This document shows positions 25,242 through 33,408 of a stretch of 40,178 nt of DNA, one piece after another. The notes under the pieces are model-generated. The model worked only from the letters and a program-made list of their open reading frames with translations, had not been told where the DNA came from and made no database searches. Position 1 is the first letter of the stretch; each line of letters opens with the position of its first letter. The DNA is from an uncultured Thermomicrobiales bacterium (GTDB lineage Bacteria > Chloroflexota > Chloroflexia > Thermomicrobiales > UBA6265): contig CADCWE010000043.1 of assembly GCA_902806325.1 (NCBI GenBank), forward strand, positions 1-40,178, given 5' to 3'. The position numbers and the translations under genes are program-made.

Positions 25242-26840
25242 CTACGCCTCCAGCGCCTTCTGCGTGAACCGGAAGACGACGAACTCGGCCGGTTTGACCG
25301 GGGCGAGGCCGATCTCGACGATCAGTTGGCCGACATCGCGGGTTTCCGGCGGGTTGGTTTCGCGGTCGCACTTGACGTAAAACGCCTCGTCCGGGGTGGC
25401 GCCGAAGAGGGCTCCGGAGCGCCAAACGCGGGTCAGGAAGGCGGTGATGTCGCGCTTGACCCGCTCCCAGAGGTCCTTGTCGTTTGGCTCGAAGACGACC
25501 CACTGGGTGTTCTCTTCGATCGATTCCTCGATGTAGTTGAAGAGGCGGCGGACGTTGATGTAGCGCCAGGCCGGGTCGCTGGTCAGGGTCCGGGCGCCCC
25601 AAACCCGGATCCCCATGTTTGGGAAGGCGCGGATGCAGTTGATCCCGATCGGGTTGAGCAGGTCTTGCTCGTTGCGGGTGACGTTGGCGACGAGGTCGAC
25701 CGCGCCGCGGACGATCTCGTTGGCGGGCGCCTTGTGGACGCCACGCTCGGTGTCGACCCGGGCGTAGACGCCGGCGATGTGGCCGCAGGGGGGAACCGAG
25801 ATCAGGTCCTCGTCCGGGTTGGCGCGCTGGGCTTTGGGGATCTGGTTGGCGACCTTGATCCAGGGGTAGTAGAGGGCGCCGAATTTCGAGTCGTAGCCGG
25901 CACCGCCGGTCCGCCACTCCTTGACGTCCTGGACCCCTTGGTCCGGCGGCGCGTCGAGGATCGCGAACCGGTCGTGCATCGCCTCGCAGTGGGCGAGCAT
26001 CCCGAGCTGGATCGTCTTGACCCTGGTCATCCCGTTGCCGTTGAGGACGCGCGGGCTCATCAGGTCCGGCACGCAGAGTAGCGTCACTTCGTCGATCGCT
26101 TCCAAGCCGAGGACGCCTTCGCGGGCTTCCGCGGACCCGGCGAGATCGGTCGCCTCGATCCGGTTCGGCAGCGTCACCGCCTGCGGCTGCGCCGGCTGGA
26201 GGGCATGGATCCCGACCTGGGGCAGGCGGTCCAGCGCGGCGGCGGTCTCGGCGGCCAGGACCTTGACCCGGATCAGGGTCGACTCGCGGTTGACGACCGC
26301 TTCGGCGTTGCGGGTCCCCCGACCGCGACTCAGCGACAATTGGTCGTAGACCTCTTCCTTGGGCCCCTGGCGGACGACCAGCCGGAATTGCTCCTCCGAG
26401 GCGCCGTCGCCGGTGGCGGGGCCGACCTCAAGCTGGATGTCTTCGCCGGCCTTGCCTTCGGCGACCGCTTCCACCTGGAGCGAGGTGCCGAGCGCGGGCA
26501 GGCGGGTCGGGATCGCGGCTCCGGCGGCGATCGGGGCCGGCCGGGGCGCGGACGCGCCGTCGGCGCTGCCCGCCGCGGCCGAGACGGAGACGACGTAGGC
26601 CTGGCGCCCGCCGTTGTCGAAGTAGCCGCGGACGGCGTAGGCGAGGTAGGCGTCCGGCAGAAAGCCGCCGAAGAGGCGGTGGTAGTCGCCCCAAGACGTC
26701 ACCAGGTGGGGCCGGTTGTCCGGCGCCTTCTCGGTGAAGCCGACGAACGCCGCGACCGAGGTTCCGACCCCCTGGATCGGTTTGGTGCCGCGGTCGAACT
26801 CTTCGATGTAGACGCCTGGGGCAAAATAGTCCGCTGGCAT
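25242..26840 (-). CDS. Contractile tail sheath protein
   Basis: MPADYFAPGVYIEEFDRGTKPIQGVGTSVAAFVGFTEKAP... and C-terminal WGARTLTSDPAWRYINVRRLFNYIEESIEENTQWVVFEPN. Confidence 0.95.
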   Translation of the reverse strand: MPADYFAPGVYIEEFDRGTKPIQGVGTSVAAFVGFTEKAPDNRPHLVTSWGDYHRLFGGFLPDAYLAYAVRGYFDNGGRQAYVVSVSAAAGSADGASAPRPAPIAAGAAIPTRLPALGTSLQVEAVAEGKAGEDIQLEVGPATGDGASEEQFRLVVRQGPKEEVYDQLSLSRGRGTRNAEAVVNRESTLIRVKVLAAETAAALDRLPQVGIHALQPAQPQAVTLPNRIEATDLAGSAEAREGVLGLEAIDEVTLLCVPDLMSPRVLNGNGMTRVKTIQLGMLAHCEAMHDRFAILDAPPDQGVQDVKEWRTGGAGYDSKFGALYYPWIKVANQIPKAQRANPDEDLISVPPCGHIAGVYARVDTERGVHKAPANEIVRGAVDLVANVTRNEQDLLNPIGINCIRAFPNMGIRVWGARTLTSDPAWRYINVRRLFNYIEESIEENTQWVVFEPNDKDLWERVKRDITAFLTRVWRSGALFGATPDEAFYVKCDRETNPPETRDVGQLIVEIGLAPVKPAEFVVFRFTQKALEA

Positions 26841-26866
26841 GCGTCGCTCCTTTCCCCGTGCTGCGC

Positions 26867-26895
26867 GGCAGCGGTCGGACGCCCCGACCGCTGCC
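26867..26895. promoter_or_regulatory. Strong intergenic hairpin upstream of the sheath gene (possible attenuator or processing site)
   Basis: Perfect 12-bp stem GGCAGCGGTCGG / CCGACCGCTGCC with 5-nt loop ACGCC. Confidence 0.5.
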
Positions 26896-26903
26896 GTCTC
26901 CCG

Positions 26904-27770
26904 TTAGCCGTCTCGCCGCCGCTTCCCTCCCTTGGCCGCGGCGGTGTCCGCGGCGTCCGCTGCGAACGCCAGGTCGTAGTCGGCGCCGGGGACGACCACG
27001 GCGCGGTCGGCGCGCCGAGCGCCGTCTTCGGCGACCAGCGTGTAGGGTCCGGTCCCCAGACCGGTGAACCAGAACCGGCCGTCGGCGGTCGTCACCGTGG
27101 CGTGGGCGTGGTCGCGTACCCGCACCAGCACCCCGCCGAGCGGCACGCCGCCGGCGTCGCGGACCTCGCCCGCGATCTGGACGATATCGGCGGCGGCCGT
27201 CCCGTCCGCCCGCAACCCGATTCGCTTGGTCAGCGTTAGCGGCGCGGTGAACGGGTCCATGTCCGCCAGCGGCAGGGTGGCGACGAAGTTGACGGAGGGC
27301 CGGATCCGGTTGTCGAGCGCGGACCAGACGTCGGCGGGGTCGCGCAGCAGCCCGTCCGGTTGGGCGACCAGGGTCCGGATCGGGTACTCGCTGGCCGCCA
27401 GGTCCCCCCGCAGGAGCCCGGTCGGCAGTTCGGGATGGCGGATCAAGGTCGCCAGCACCCGCCACAGGAGGCGGTGCTCGTCCTCGATGTCGGAGGTCCA
27501 GGCGGTGCAGACGTAGGAGAGGTCGAACCGCCGGGGCGGTTGCCGCTTCGTCGTCAGGCGTCCGTTCTCGGCCCGCTCGACGATCCAATCCGTTTCGCGC
27601 AACTGGAGGTTCTCCCGGATGTCGTACAGGTAGCAGTTGACCGTCGGTTTGCCGACGCGGGCCGACCACTCGCGATCCGGCGCTTCGAAGGCGATGTCGA
27701 TCTCGTCGGCGGCGAGACCGCCCCGTTCCCGCAGCAGCGCCTTGAGGGTTTCGTCGAGGTCGTTGAGCAT
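26904..27770 (-). CDS. DUF4255/Pvc16-like cap protein with C-terminal carboxypeptidase-regulatory-like domain
   Basis: MLNDLDETLKALLRERGG...VNCYLYDIRENLQLRETDW...RFDLSYVCTAWTSDIEDEHRLLWRVLATLIRHPELP and C-terminal IAGEVRDAGGVPLGGVLVRVRDHAHATVTTADGRFWFTGLGTGPYTLVAEDG. Confidence 0.88.
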   Translation of the reverse strand: MLNDLDETLKALLRERGGLAADEIDIAFEAPDREWSARVGKPTVNCYLYDIRENLQLRETDWIVERAENGRLTTKRQPPRRFDLSYVCTAWTSDIEDEHRLLWRVLATLIRHPELPTGLLRGDLAASEYPIRTLVAQPDGLLRDPADVWSALDNRIRPSVNFVATLPLADMDPFTAPLTLTKRIGLRADGTAAADIVQIAGEVRDAGGVPLGGVLVRVRDHAHATVTTADGRFWFTGLGTGPYTLVAEDGARRADRAVVVPGADYDLAFAADAADTAAAKGGKRRRDG

Positions 27771-27991
27771 CGCGCCCACGGTTGGTCCCGCGCGCCGAAG
27801 GCGCGCCAAGGCACGGGTGCGCTCGGCTGATCCGGTCGTCCCCGGGCGGGATACGCCGCCGCCCGTAACGCGGGTGAGGTGGGTCGATGGCGCCATCCTA
27901 CCACCGGCGCGCGACACGTCAACTGTCCGAACTCTCCAATCTTCGGCGATCCGGGGTCAAAAAATGCCGGGACGCCAAAACTTCGTGCCCG

Positions 27992-29548
27992 CTATCGGTC
28001 GAACGCGTCGGACGGGTCAAACCGGGCGCCGGTGTCGAGCGGCCAGATCGGGCGTCGTACTTGAGCCAGCGGCAGCCGCGTCAGGTCCGCGCCGGAGATA
28101 CCGGGGCCTTCCACCAGCACGATCCGGGCGGCGATCGGCCCGAACGCGGCGCGAAAATGCCCCTTGCCTTTGAGCCCGATCACCCGGCGCTCGGTCGGTT
28201 CGATCCCGTGGGCGCGGAACGCGTTCAAGGCGATCGGGGTCTCGGCGCGGGAGGTCACCAGGACTTCGACGCCGGGGGCGCCGGGATTGTCCGGCGGGCG
28301 GCAGACCAGCACCGCGCTCGGACCCAGCGCGACCCGGACTCCGGCCATCATCGGCCCTTCGTTGACGTAGGCGCCGTCGGAGAGCGCTCCGACCGCCGCC
28401 CGAACCGGGAGCGGGTCGCCGTGGCGGCGGTCGGTTTTGCCGCCCAGGCTCAGGTCGAGGTGGGCGCCGGCGCCGGCCGCGTGGGCCGCCGCCGCCACCG
28501 CGGGATCGGCCACCAGGGCCACGGCGGCGCCACGCACGCGCTCGGCGAGCAGGAACCGGACGAGTTCCGCGCTGTCGCCGGGCGAACCCGTCCACGGGTT
28601 GTCGCCGATGTCGACGAGGACGGTCGGTCCGGCCACCGGTGTCGCGCCGAGGGGAAGGTCCCGGAGCAGCGTCGCGGCCTCGTCGAACGTGGCGACGCCG
28701 CCCAGGAAACCGTCCCGGCGATGCCAGGCATCCTGGGCGAGCCGGTTCGCCAGGCGCCGCGCCAGACCGGGGTCGCCGTCGGTGGTGACCAGCACGCTCA
28801 ACCCGGCGTCCACGACGTCGGACGGGGGGAACCCGCCCGCCACGGTCGCGTTGATGACGCGCGGGTCCGTTTCGAGGCGATGCGCGTGGGCGATCAAGGC
28901 GCGCATCGGGTCGCGGTCGGTGGTCATGTTTTGGGACGTGGGCAGCATCGGCGGCGTGACGAGTACCGGGGTCGGGCGGACCTCGCGCCGGATCAGTCGG
29001 GCGACGATCGCGCAGGCCTCCTCGGCCCGGCGCGCCATGTCGACGTGGGGGTAGGTGTCGTAGCCGATCAGGACGTCGGCCAAGCCGACCATCGTCGGGG
29101 AGATGTTGGCGTGGAGGTCGAGGGTGGCGACGATCGGCGTCGCCGGGCCGACGACGGCGCGGGCGCGGCGCAGCAGTTCCGCCTCGCCGTCGTCGTGGTC
29201 CTCGGTCACCATCGCCCCGTGCAGCGCCAGCAGCAGGCCGTCGAGGGGACCGGCGGCGAGCGCGGCGCGCAGTCCACCGGTCAGCATGCCCGCCAGCGCG
29301 TCGAAGGCGTCGCGAGCGACGACGCCCGACGGCGTCGCCCAGACCGAGACGAGCGGCACCAGATCGAGGTCGTGGGCGGCGGCGCCGGCCAGGAACCCGC
29401 CGAACGCCGTGTTGGTGCCGGCCGCGTCGTCGAGGACGGCGGCGCCCTGGCGCAGGCCGGACGCCCGAAACGCGGCCAGATCCGTGGCGACGGCGCTGAA
29501 CCGGTTGGTCTCGTGGGAGATCTGGGCGGCGGCGACGCGGCGCGGCAC
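27992..29548 (-). CDS. M81 family metallopeptidase (MlrC/microcystinase C-like)
   Basis: RRVAAAQISHETNRFSA...LDLHANISPTMVGLADVLIGYDTYPHVDMARRAEEA. GTG start. Confidence 0.92.
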   Translation of the reverse strand: MPRRVAAAQISHETNRFSAVATDLAAFRASGLRQGAAVLDDAAGTNTAFGGFLAGAAAHDLDLVPLVSVWATPSGVVARDAFDALAGMLTGGLRAALAAGPLDGLLLALHGAMVTEDHDDGEAELLRRARAVVGPATPIVATLDLHANISPTMVGLADVLIGYDTYPHVDMARRAEEACAIVARLIRREVRPTPVLVTPPMLPTSQNMTTDRDPMRALIAHAHRLETDPRVINATVAGGFPPSDVVDAGLSVLVTTDGDPGLARRLANRLAQDAWHRRDGFLGGVATFDEAATLLRDLPLGATPVAGPTVLVDIGDNPWTGSPGDSAELVRFLLAERVRGAAVALVADPAVAAAAHAAGAGAHLDLSLGGKTDRRHGDPLPVRAAVGALSDGAYVNEGPMMAGVRVALGPSAVLVCRPPDNPGAPGVEVLVTSRAETPIALNAFRAHGIEPTERRVIGLKGKGHFRAAFGPIAARIVLVEGPGISGADLTRLPLAQVRRPIWPLDTGARFDPSDAFDR

Positions 29549-30457
29549 CTACGGTGCCTGGCCGGCCTGCCCGGTCGGCGCCGTGGCCGAGGCGGGCCGC
29601 GGGGCCAGACCGAGCAGGCGCCGGGCGTCGACCGGGGTGGCCACCGGGCGGCCCAGTTCGCCGGCGATGCGGACCAACCGGGCCACCAGTTGGGCGTTGC
29701 TCTCGGCCAGCTCGCCCTTGCGGTAGTAGAGGTTGTCCTCCAGACCGGTCCGGGCGTGGCCACCGATCGTCATCGCCGCCACGCCGAGCGGCAACTGCGC
29801 GCGCCCGATGCCGCAGGCCGACCAGCGCGACCCCGGCGGCAGGAGCGCGACCAGTTGGACGAGCTGCTGCAGGGTCGGCGGGGCGCCGCCGCGCACCCCG
29901 AGCACGAACTGGAACCAAAACGGCGGCGTCAGCGCGCCGGCTTCGATCAAGCGGAGCGCGTTCCAGACGTGACCCGGTTCGAAGCACTCGATCTCCGGGC
30001 GGACGCCGCGCTCGGTCATTCTCGCGGCCAGGACGTCGAGGAACGCGGGGGAGTTGACGAAGACCCCGGTGCCGAAGTTCAGCGAGCCGCAGTCGAAGGA
30101 CGCGATCTCCGGGGCCAGGTCTATCGGCGCCATCCGCTCGGCGTCGCCGGTGCGACCGGCACCGCCGCCGGTGCTCATGTTGACGATCACGTCGCTGCCG
30201 GCGGCCTCGATCAGGGCGCGGACGCGGGCGTAGCGCGCTGGGTCGCAGGTCACGACGCCGTCGTCGTCGCGGACGTGGACGTGGACGATCGCCGCCCCGG
30301 CGGCGGCGCAGGCCAACGCGGCCCCGGCGATCTCCGGCTCGGTGATCGGGACGGCCGGGTTCTGGGCCTTGGTCGGCCACGATCCGGTCAGCGCCGCGGA
30401 GACGATCACCGGGTCGGTCGAACCGAGGGTGGCCATCGTCTCGAAGAGTGAGGGCAT
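29549..30457 (-). CDS. BKACE family (DUF849) beta-keto acid cleavage enzyme
   Basis: VIVSAALTGSWPTKAQNPAVPITEPEIAGAALACAAAGAAIVHVHVRDDDG...GLEDNLYYRKGELAESNAQLV. Confidence 0.93.
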   Translation of the reverse strand: MPSLFETMATLGSTDPVIVSAALTGSWPTKAQNPAVPITEPEIAGAALACAAAGAAIVHVHVRDDDGVVTCDPARYARVRALIEAAGSDVIVNMSTGGGAGRTGDAERMAPIDLAPEIASFDCGSLNFGTGVFVNSPAFLDVLAARMTERGVRPEIECFEPGHVWNALRLIEAGALTPPFWFQFVLGVRGGAPPTLQQLVQLVALLPPGSRWSACGIGRAQLPLGVAAMTIGGHARTGLEDNLYYRKGELAESNAQLVARLVRIAGELGRPVATPVDARRLLGLAPRPASATAPTGQAGQAP

Positions 30458-30770
30458 CGGTTGTCCGGGGTGGGCCGCGGAGGCGCGTCGGGGTCGGTGC
30501 GGGTGCCGGCGCCGATCATACCGGGGGGCGCCGCGCGGGGCAATCGGCGCCGCGAACCCTGCTCCGCCGCGAGCGGACCGCCGGCAGCAAGCGGATTGCC
30601 CCGGACTTCACGGGAAGGTGGCACGCGGGATGCGAGGACGGTAGCGTCGGAAACCGAGTCGTTCCGGCCTTGAAGCGGGTATCGGTCTCCGCCGGTCACG
30701 AATGGTCGCCGCGTCCCGGCGACGCGCGGGTTCTGGCCTCGGATGTGACCCGCCACGGTGATGGTCCATT

Positions 30771-31250
30771 ATGAGTATGGGACACGGGTACGCATCCAAC
30801 GGAGTGCGCGCGCCGGTGCACGTCGGCTTCCCGCCGTTGCCGTCGATGGATCGGTTCGTCCAGGGTGGGCCGTTTCCGATTGGCGATCGGACTGGTCGCC
30901 GTGGGATCGTCTTGGTGGCCGACGACGAACCCCATATCGTCGATCTCCTGGCCCTGCTCCTCGAGGACGAAGGCTATATCGTGTTGCGCGCCTACGACGG
31001 CGAACAAGCGTGGGACTTGGCGCTCCAAGCGCGTCCGGATCTCGTCATCAGCGACGTGATGATGCCGCGCTTGGGAGGGCCGGGGTTATTCCGGCGCCTG
31101 CGCGGGACACGCGGCTTCGATCGGACGCCGGTGATCTTGATGAGCGCCGTCCCTTCATCGGCAACGGAGAAGGGCGCCCAATTCATCGCCAAACCGTTCG
31201 ACATCGAACGGGTGGTGGACCTGGTGGCGGCGGAACTGGCGGCGGCCTGA
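30771..31250 (+). CDS. Stand-alone response regulator receiver-domain protein
   Basis: RGIVLVADDEPHIVDLLALLLEDEGYIVLRAYDGEQAWDLALQARPDLVISDVMMPRLGG...PVILMSAVP...FIAKPFDIERVV. Confidence 0.9.
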   Translation: MSMGHGYASNGVRAPVHVGFPPLPSMDRFVQGGPFPIGDRTGRRGIVLVADDEPHIVDLLALLLEDEGYIVLRAYDGEQAWDLALQARPDLVISDVMMPRLGGPGLFRRLRGTRGFDRTPVILMSAVPSSATEKGAQFIAKPFDIERVVDLVAAELAAA

Positions 31251-31305
31251 GCCGTTCGACGTTGCCCATTGCGCGAACGCGTTGTAAACTTTGGCCCGGC
31301 TTCGC

Positions 31306-31379
31306 GGCGCATTCGTCTAGCGGCCTAGGACACCGCCCTCTCAAGGCGGAGACCACGGGTTCGAATCCCGTATGCGCTA
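31306..31379 (+). tRNA. tRNA-Glu (anticodon CTC)
   Basis: Cloverleaf by eye: acceptor GGCGCAT/ATGCGCT, anticodon stem CCGCC/GGCGG with loop CTCTCAA (CTC), T-arm ACGGG-TTCGAAT-CCCGT, discriminator A; CCA not encoded. Confidence 0.93.
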
Positions 31380-31471
31380 CCGCAAATCCGAACTTGGGGC
31401 CACGACTGGCAACATCGGGCCGTTTCCGGGGAACGCGCAACAAACGCGCAATCCGGGGTCCCGGAACGGCC

Positions 31472-31680
31472 CTAATCCGACCCGGTGAGCCGGGCTTCCA
31501 GCGCCGCCACGGCCAACCGCCGGGCGGCGTCTTCGGCGTGGGTTTGGACGTGGAGCGTCATCGCAGCGCTTTGGTGGCCGAGCAGGTCGGCGACGACCAT
31601 GGGCGGGGCGCCGAGCGCCGCGTGCAGAGACGCCGTGCCGTAAGGACGGCCCCCCGGGCGGCAAGCCCAAGAACGACAAG
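31472..31680 (-). pseudogene. Decayed tyrosine recombinase/integrase C-terminal fragment
   Basis: Reverse strand: ...SLRH then, after a frame change, GTASLHAALGAPPMVVADLLGHQSAAMTLHVQTHAEDAARRLAVAALEARLTGSD*. Matches the integrase DLRHTxAxLLxxxGxPPxxVxxxLGHxSxxMTLxxYxH pattern with Q at the position expected for the catalytic Tyr. Confidence 0.7.
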
Positions 31681-31792
31681 CCGGGTCCCCGTTAAGCGGG
31701 GCGCGGTCGGGGTGGTCGGCCGAATGGACCGGCGTCGAGGGTGACCGGACCGGAAATCCGTTCCTTCACCCGGTAGTGGGTCGGCTTTGAGG

Positions 31793-32218
31793 TCAGGGTG
31801 CCGCGCCGGGAACCTCGTCGTCCAGCTCGGGCTGGAGCACGACGCTCTCCTGCTCGTTCGGGTCCGTCCGCGCGCCGACGACGACCACCGGCTCGGTCTG
31901 GCTGCGGTTGACGGCCACGTGCGAGACGCCCGCCGGGATGTAGAGGTAGTCGCCAGCGCGGGCGACCGCGTGCTCCCGCAGCCCCTCGCCGAACCACAGG
32001 TCGACCTCGCCGCTGACGATGTGCAGGGCCGTCTCGTGGCCCTCGTGCCGGTGCGCCTTGGTCCGCGCGCCGGGCGCCATGCGGATCGTCCCGAGCCAGA
32101 TCGCCCGCGCCCCCACGGATTCGGCGCTGACGCCGCCCGCGTAGGTCGGCCCCTGCTTGCCCTCGTACGCCGCCGCCGAGCGAACCACCCGGCAGGTCGG
32201 CGCAATGCCGTCGACCAT
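31793..32218 (-). CDS. Cupin-domain protein
   Basis: MVDGIAPTCRVVRS...KAHRHEGHETALHIVSGEVDLWFGEGLREHAVARAGDYLYIPAGVSHVAVN. RBS gggagggag. Confidence 0.9.
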   Translation of the reverse strand: MVDGIAPTCRVVRSAAAYEGKQGPTYAGGVSAESVGARAIWLGTIRMAPGARTKAHRHEGHETALHIVSGEVDLWFGEGLREHAVARAGDYLYIPAGVSHVAVNRSQTEPVVVVGARTDPNEQESVVLQPELDDEVPGAAP

Positions 32219-32858
32219 GCTCTCCCTCCCTTGCTCGGCTCGGTTTACGGCGGGTTCGAGGATTCGCCGCATTATCGCACGCCCGGGTTGCAAACTGGCC
32301 CGCTACCCGCAATCAATAACGCAACGCGGGGCGTGCCAGAACGCGGCATTCGGTGCGGGCTATGCTCGTTTGTCGGCGCCCGGGAGGGACGACCGAACGG
32401 GGAACGACGGATTCCCTTATGCGCCACCAGCAGCGGATCGCCGCCCGGTCGGATGTGCCGCCGGGCGGCGATCTGCGTTTAACGCGCCTGAGGCGGACGT
32501 TCGGCGCCGGACCGGCGAAGTCCCTCGGCCGGGCGTCGGCAAGGTCGTCGTCCGCGCCGCCCCCCGGATCCGGCGGCGCGGACGCGCGCAAGTGACCAAG
32601 ACGGGCGAGCCGTCGCGGCGGGCCGCGACGGCCCCACCCGACGTCCGACGCGCGGCGGCCGGGGCCACCGCCGGGCGCCGTCCCCTCGCTGGCGAACACG
32701 GTTTCCCCGGGGCTGAACGACACGATGATCGACGGTCAGGCGCGCCTGGTGGATGCACCACCTGGCTGGCCGATGCACGATCCTCGATCGGCCACCGCTC
32801 TTTGTGGGCAAGGTTTCCCGAATCCGAAGCCAGCGCGGTTGGAGAACCGGAGTTCCGA

Positions 32859-33296
32859 TCAGGAGGATGGGGCCGCCGCATCCGGCCAGTACGTCCCGAA
32901 GGTCCAGATGTAGCCTTCCGGATCGCGGGTCGAGTACTCCCGCGATCCGTAGGTGGTCGGCTCTGGCCCGGGGCCGACGTCGGCCCCGGCGGCCTTCGCC
33001 CGCGCGCAATGCCCGTCGACGTCGTCGATCGCGACGTAGATGCCCCGGTTGTCGGCCCGTTGGTCGGGGATCACCGGGGCGCCGTTCGCGTCGCCTTGGG
33101 CCGACCCGATCATCACCGTTCCGGTGCCGAACCCGAGTTGGGCGTGGGCGACCGTGCCATCCGGTCCGGGCACGACCATCCGCTCCTCGAATCCCAAGGC
33201 GGCGACCAGCCAGGCGATCGCGGCCGGCGCGTCCCGGTATTTCAGCGTCGGGAAGAGGTTGGTCCGGGCCGCGCTCGTCGTCGTGGTCGTGTTCAT
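32859..33296 (-). CDS. VOC/glyoxalase superfamily protein
   Basis: NLFPTLKYRDAPAAIAWLVAALGFEERMVVPGPDGTVAHAQLGFGTGTVMIG...GREYSTRDPEGYIWTFGTY pattern. Confidence 0.92.
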   Translation of the reverse strand: MNTTTTTSAARTNLFPTLKYRDAPAAIAWLVAALGFEERMVVPGPDGTVAHAQLGFGTGTVMIGSAQGDANGAPVIPDQRADNRGIYVAIDDVDGHCARAKAAGADVGPGPEPTTYGSREYSTRDPEGYIWTFGTYWPDAAAPSS

Positions 33297-33408
33297 CGAT
33301 TCCTCCAGGCCGTGGCGCTATCCGGTCGACGCCCCCATCGTAGACGACCGTTGTCGGCGCGTCTTGGAGGAATGGAATCGCCGCCGGCTGGCGGTTCGCC
33401 GTTGGACC

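Noticed and set aside
10584-27770. Type VI secretion system
   Set aside because: VgrG/PAAR-like proteins are present but no TssJLM, TssK, ClpV-type or TssBC-type genes; the sheath, DUF4255, DUF4157 and ATPase set fits eCIS better.
10584-27770. Intact prophage or R-type tailocin
   Set aside because: No capsid, portal, terminase, holin/endolysin or phage integrase within the cluster; DUF4157 and AAA+ ATPase favour eCIS.
27887-30451. 854-aa plus-strand ORF
   Set aside because: Antisense to the well-supported M81 and BKACE genes; Arg/Gly/Asp-rich translation without domain features.
31280-31480. Direct repeat of the tRNA-Glu 3' end marking an att site
   Set aside because: I looked for another ggttcgaatcccgtatgcgct copy in the window and did not find one.
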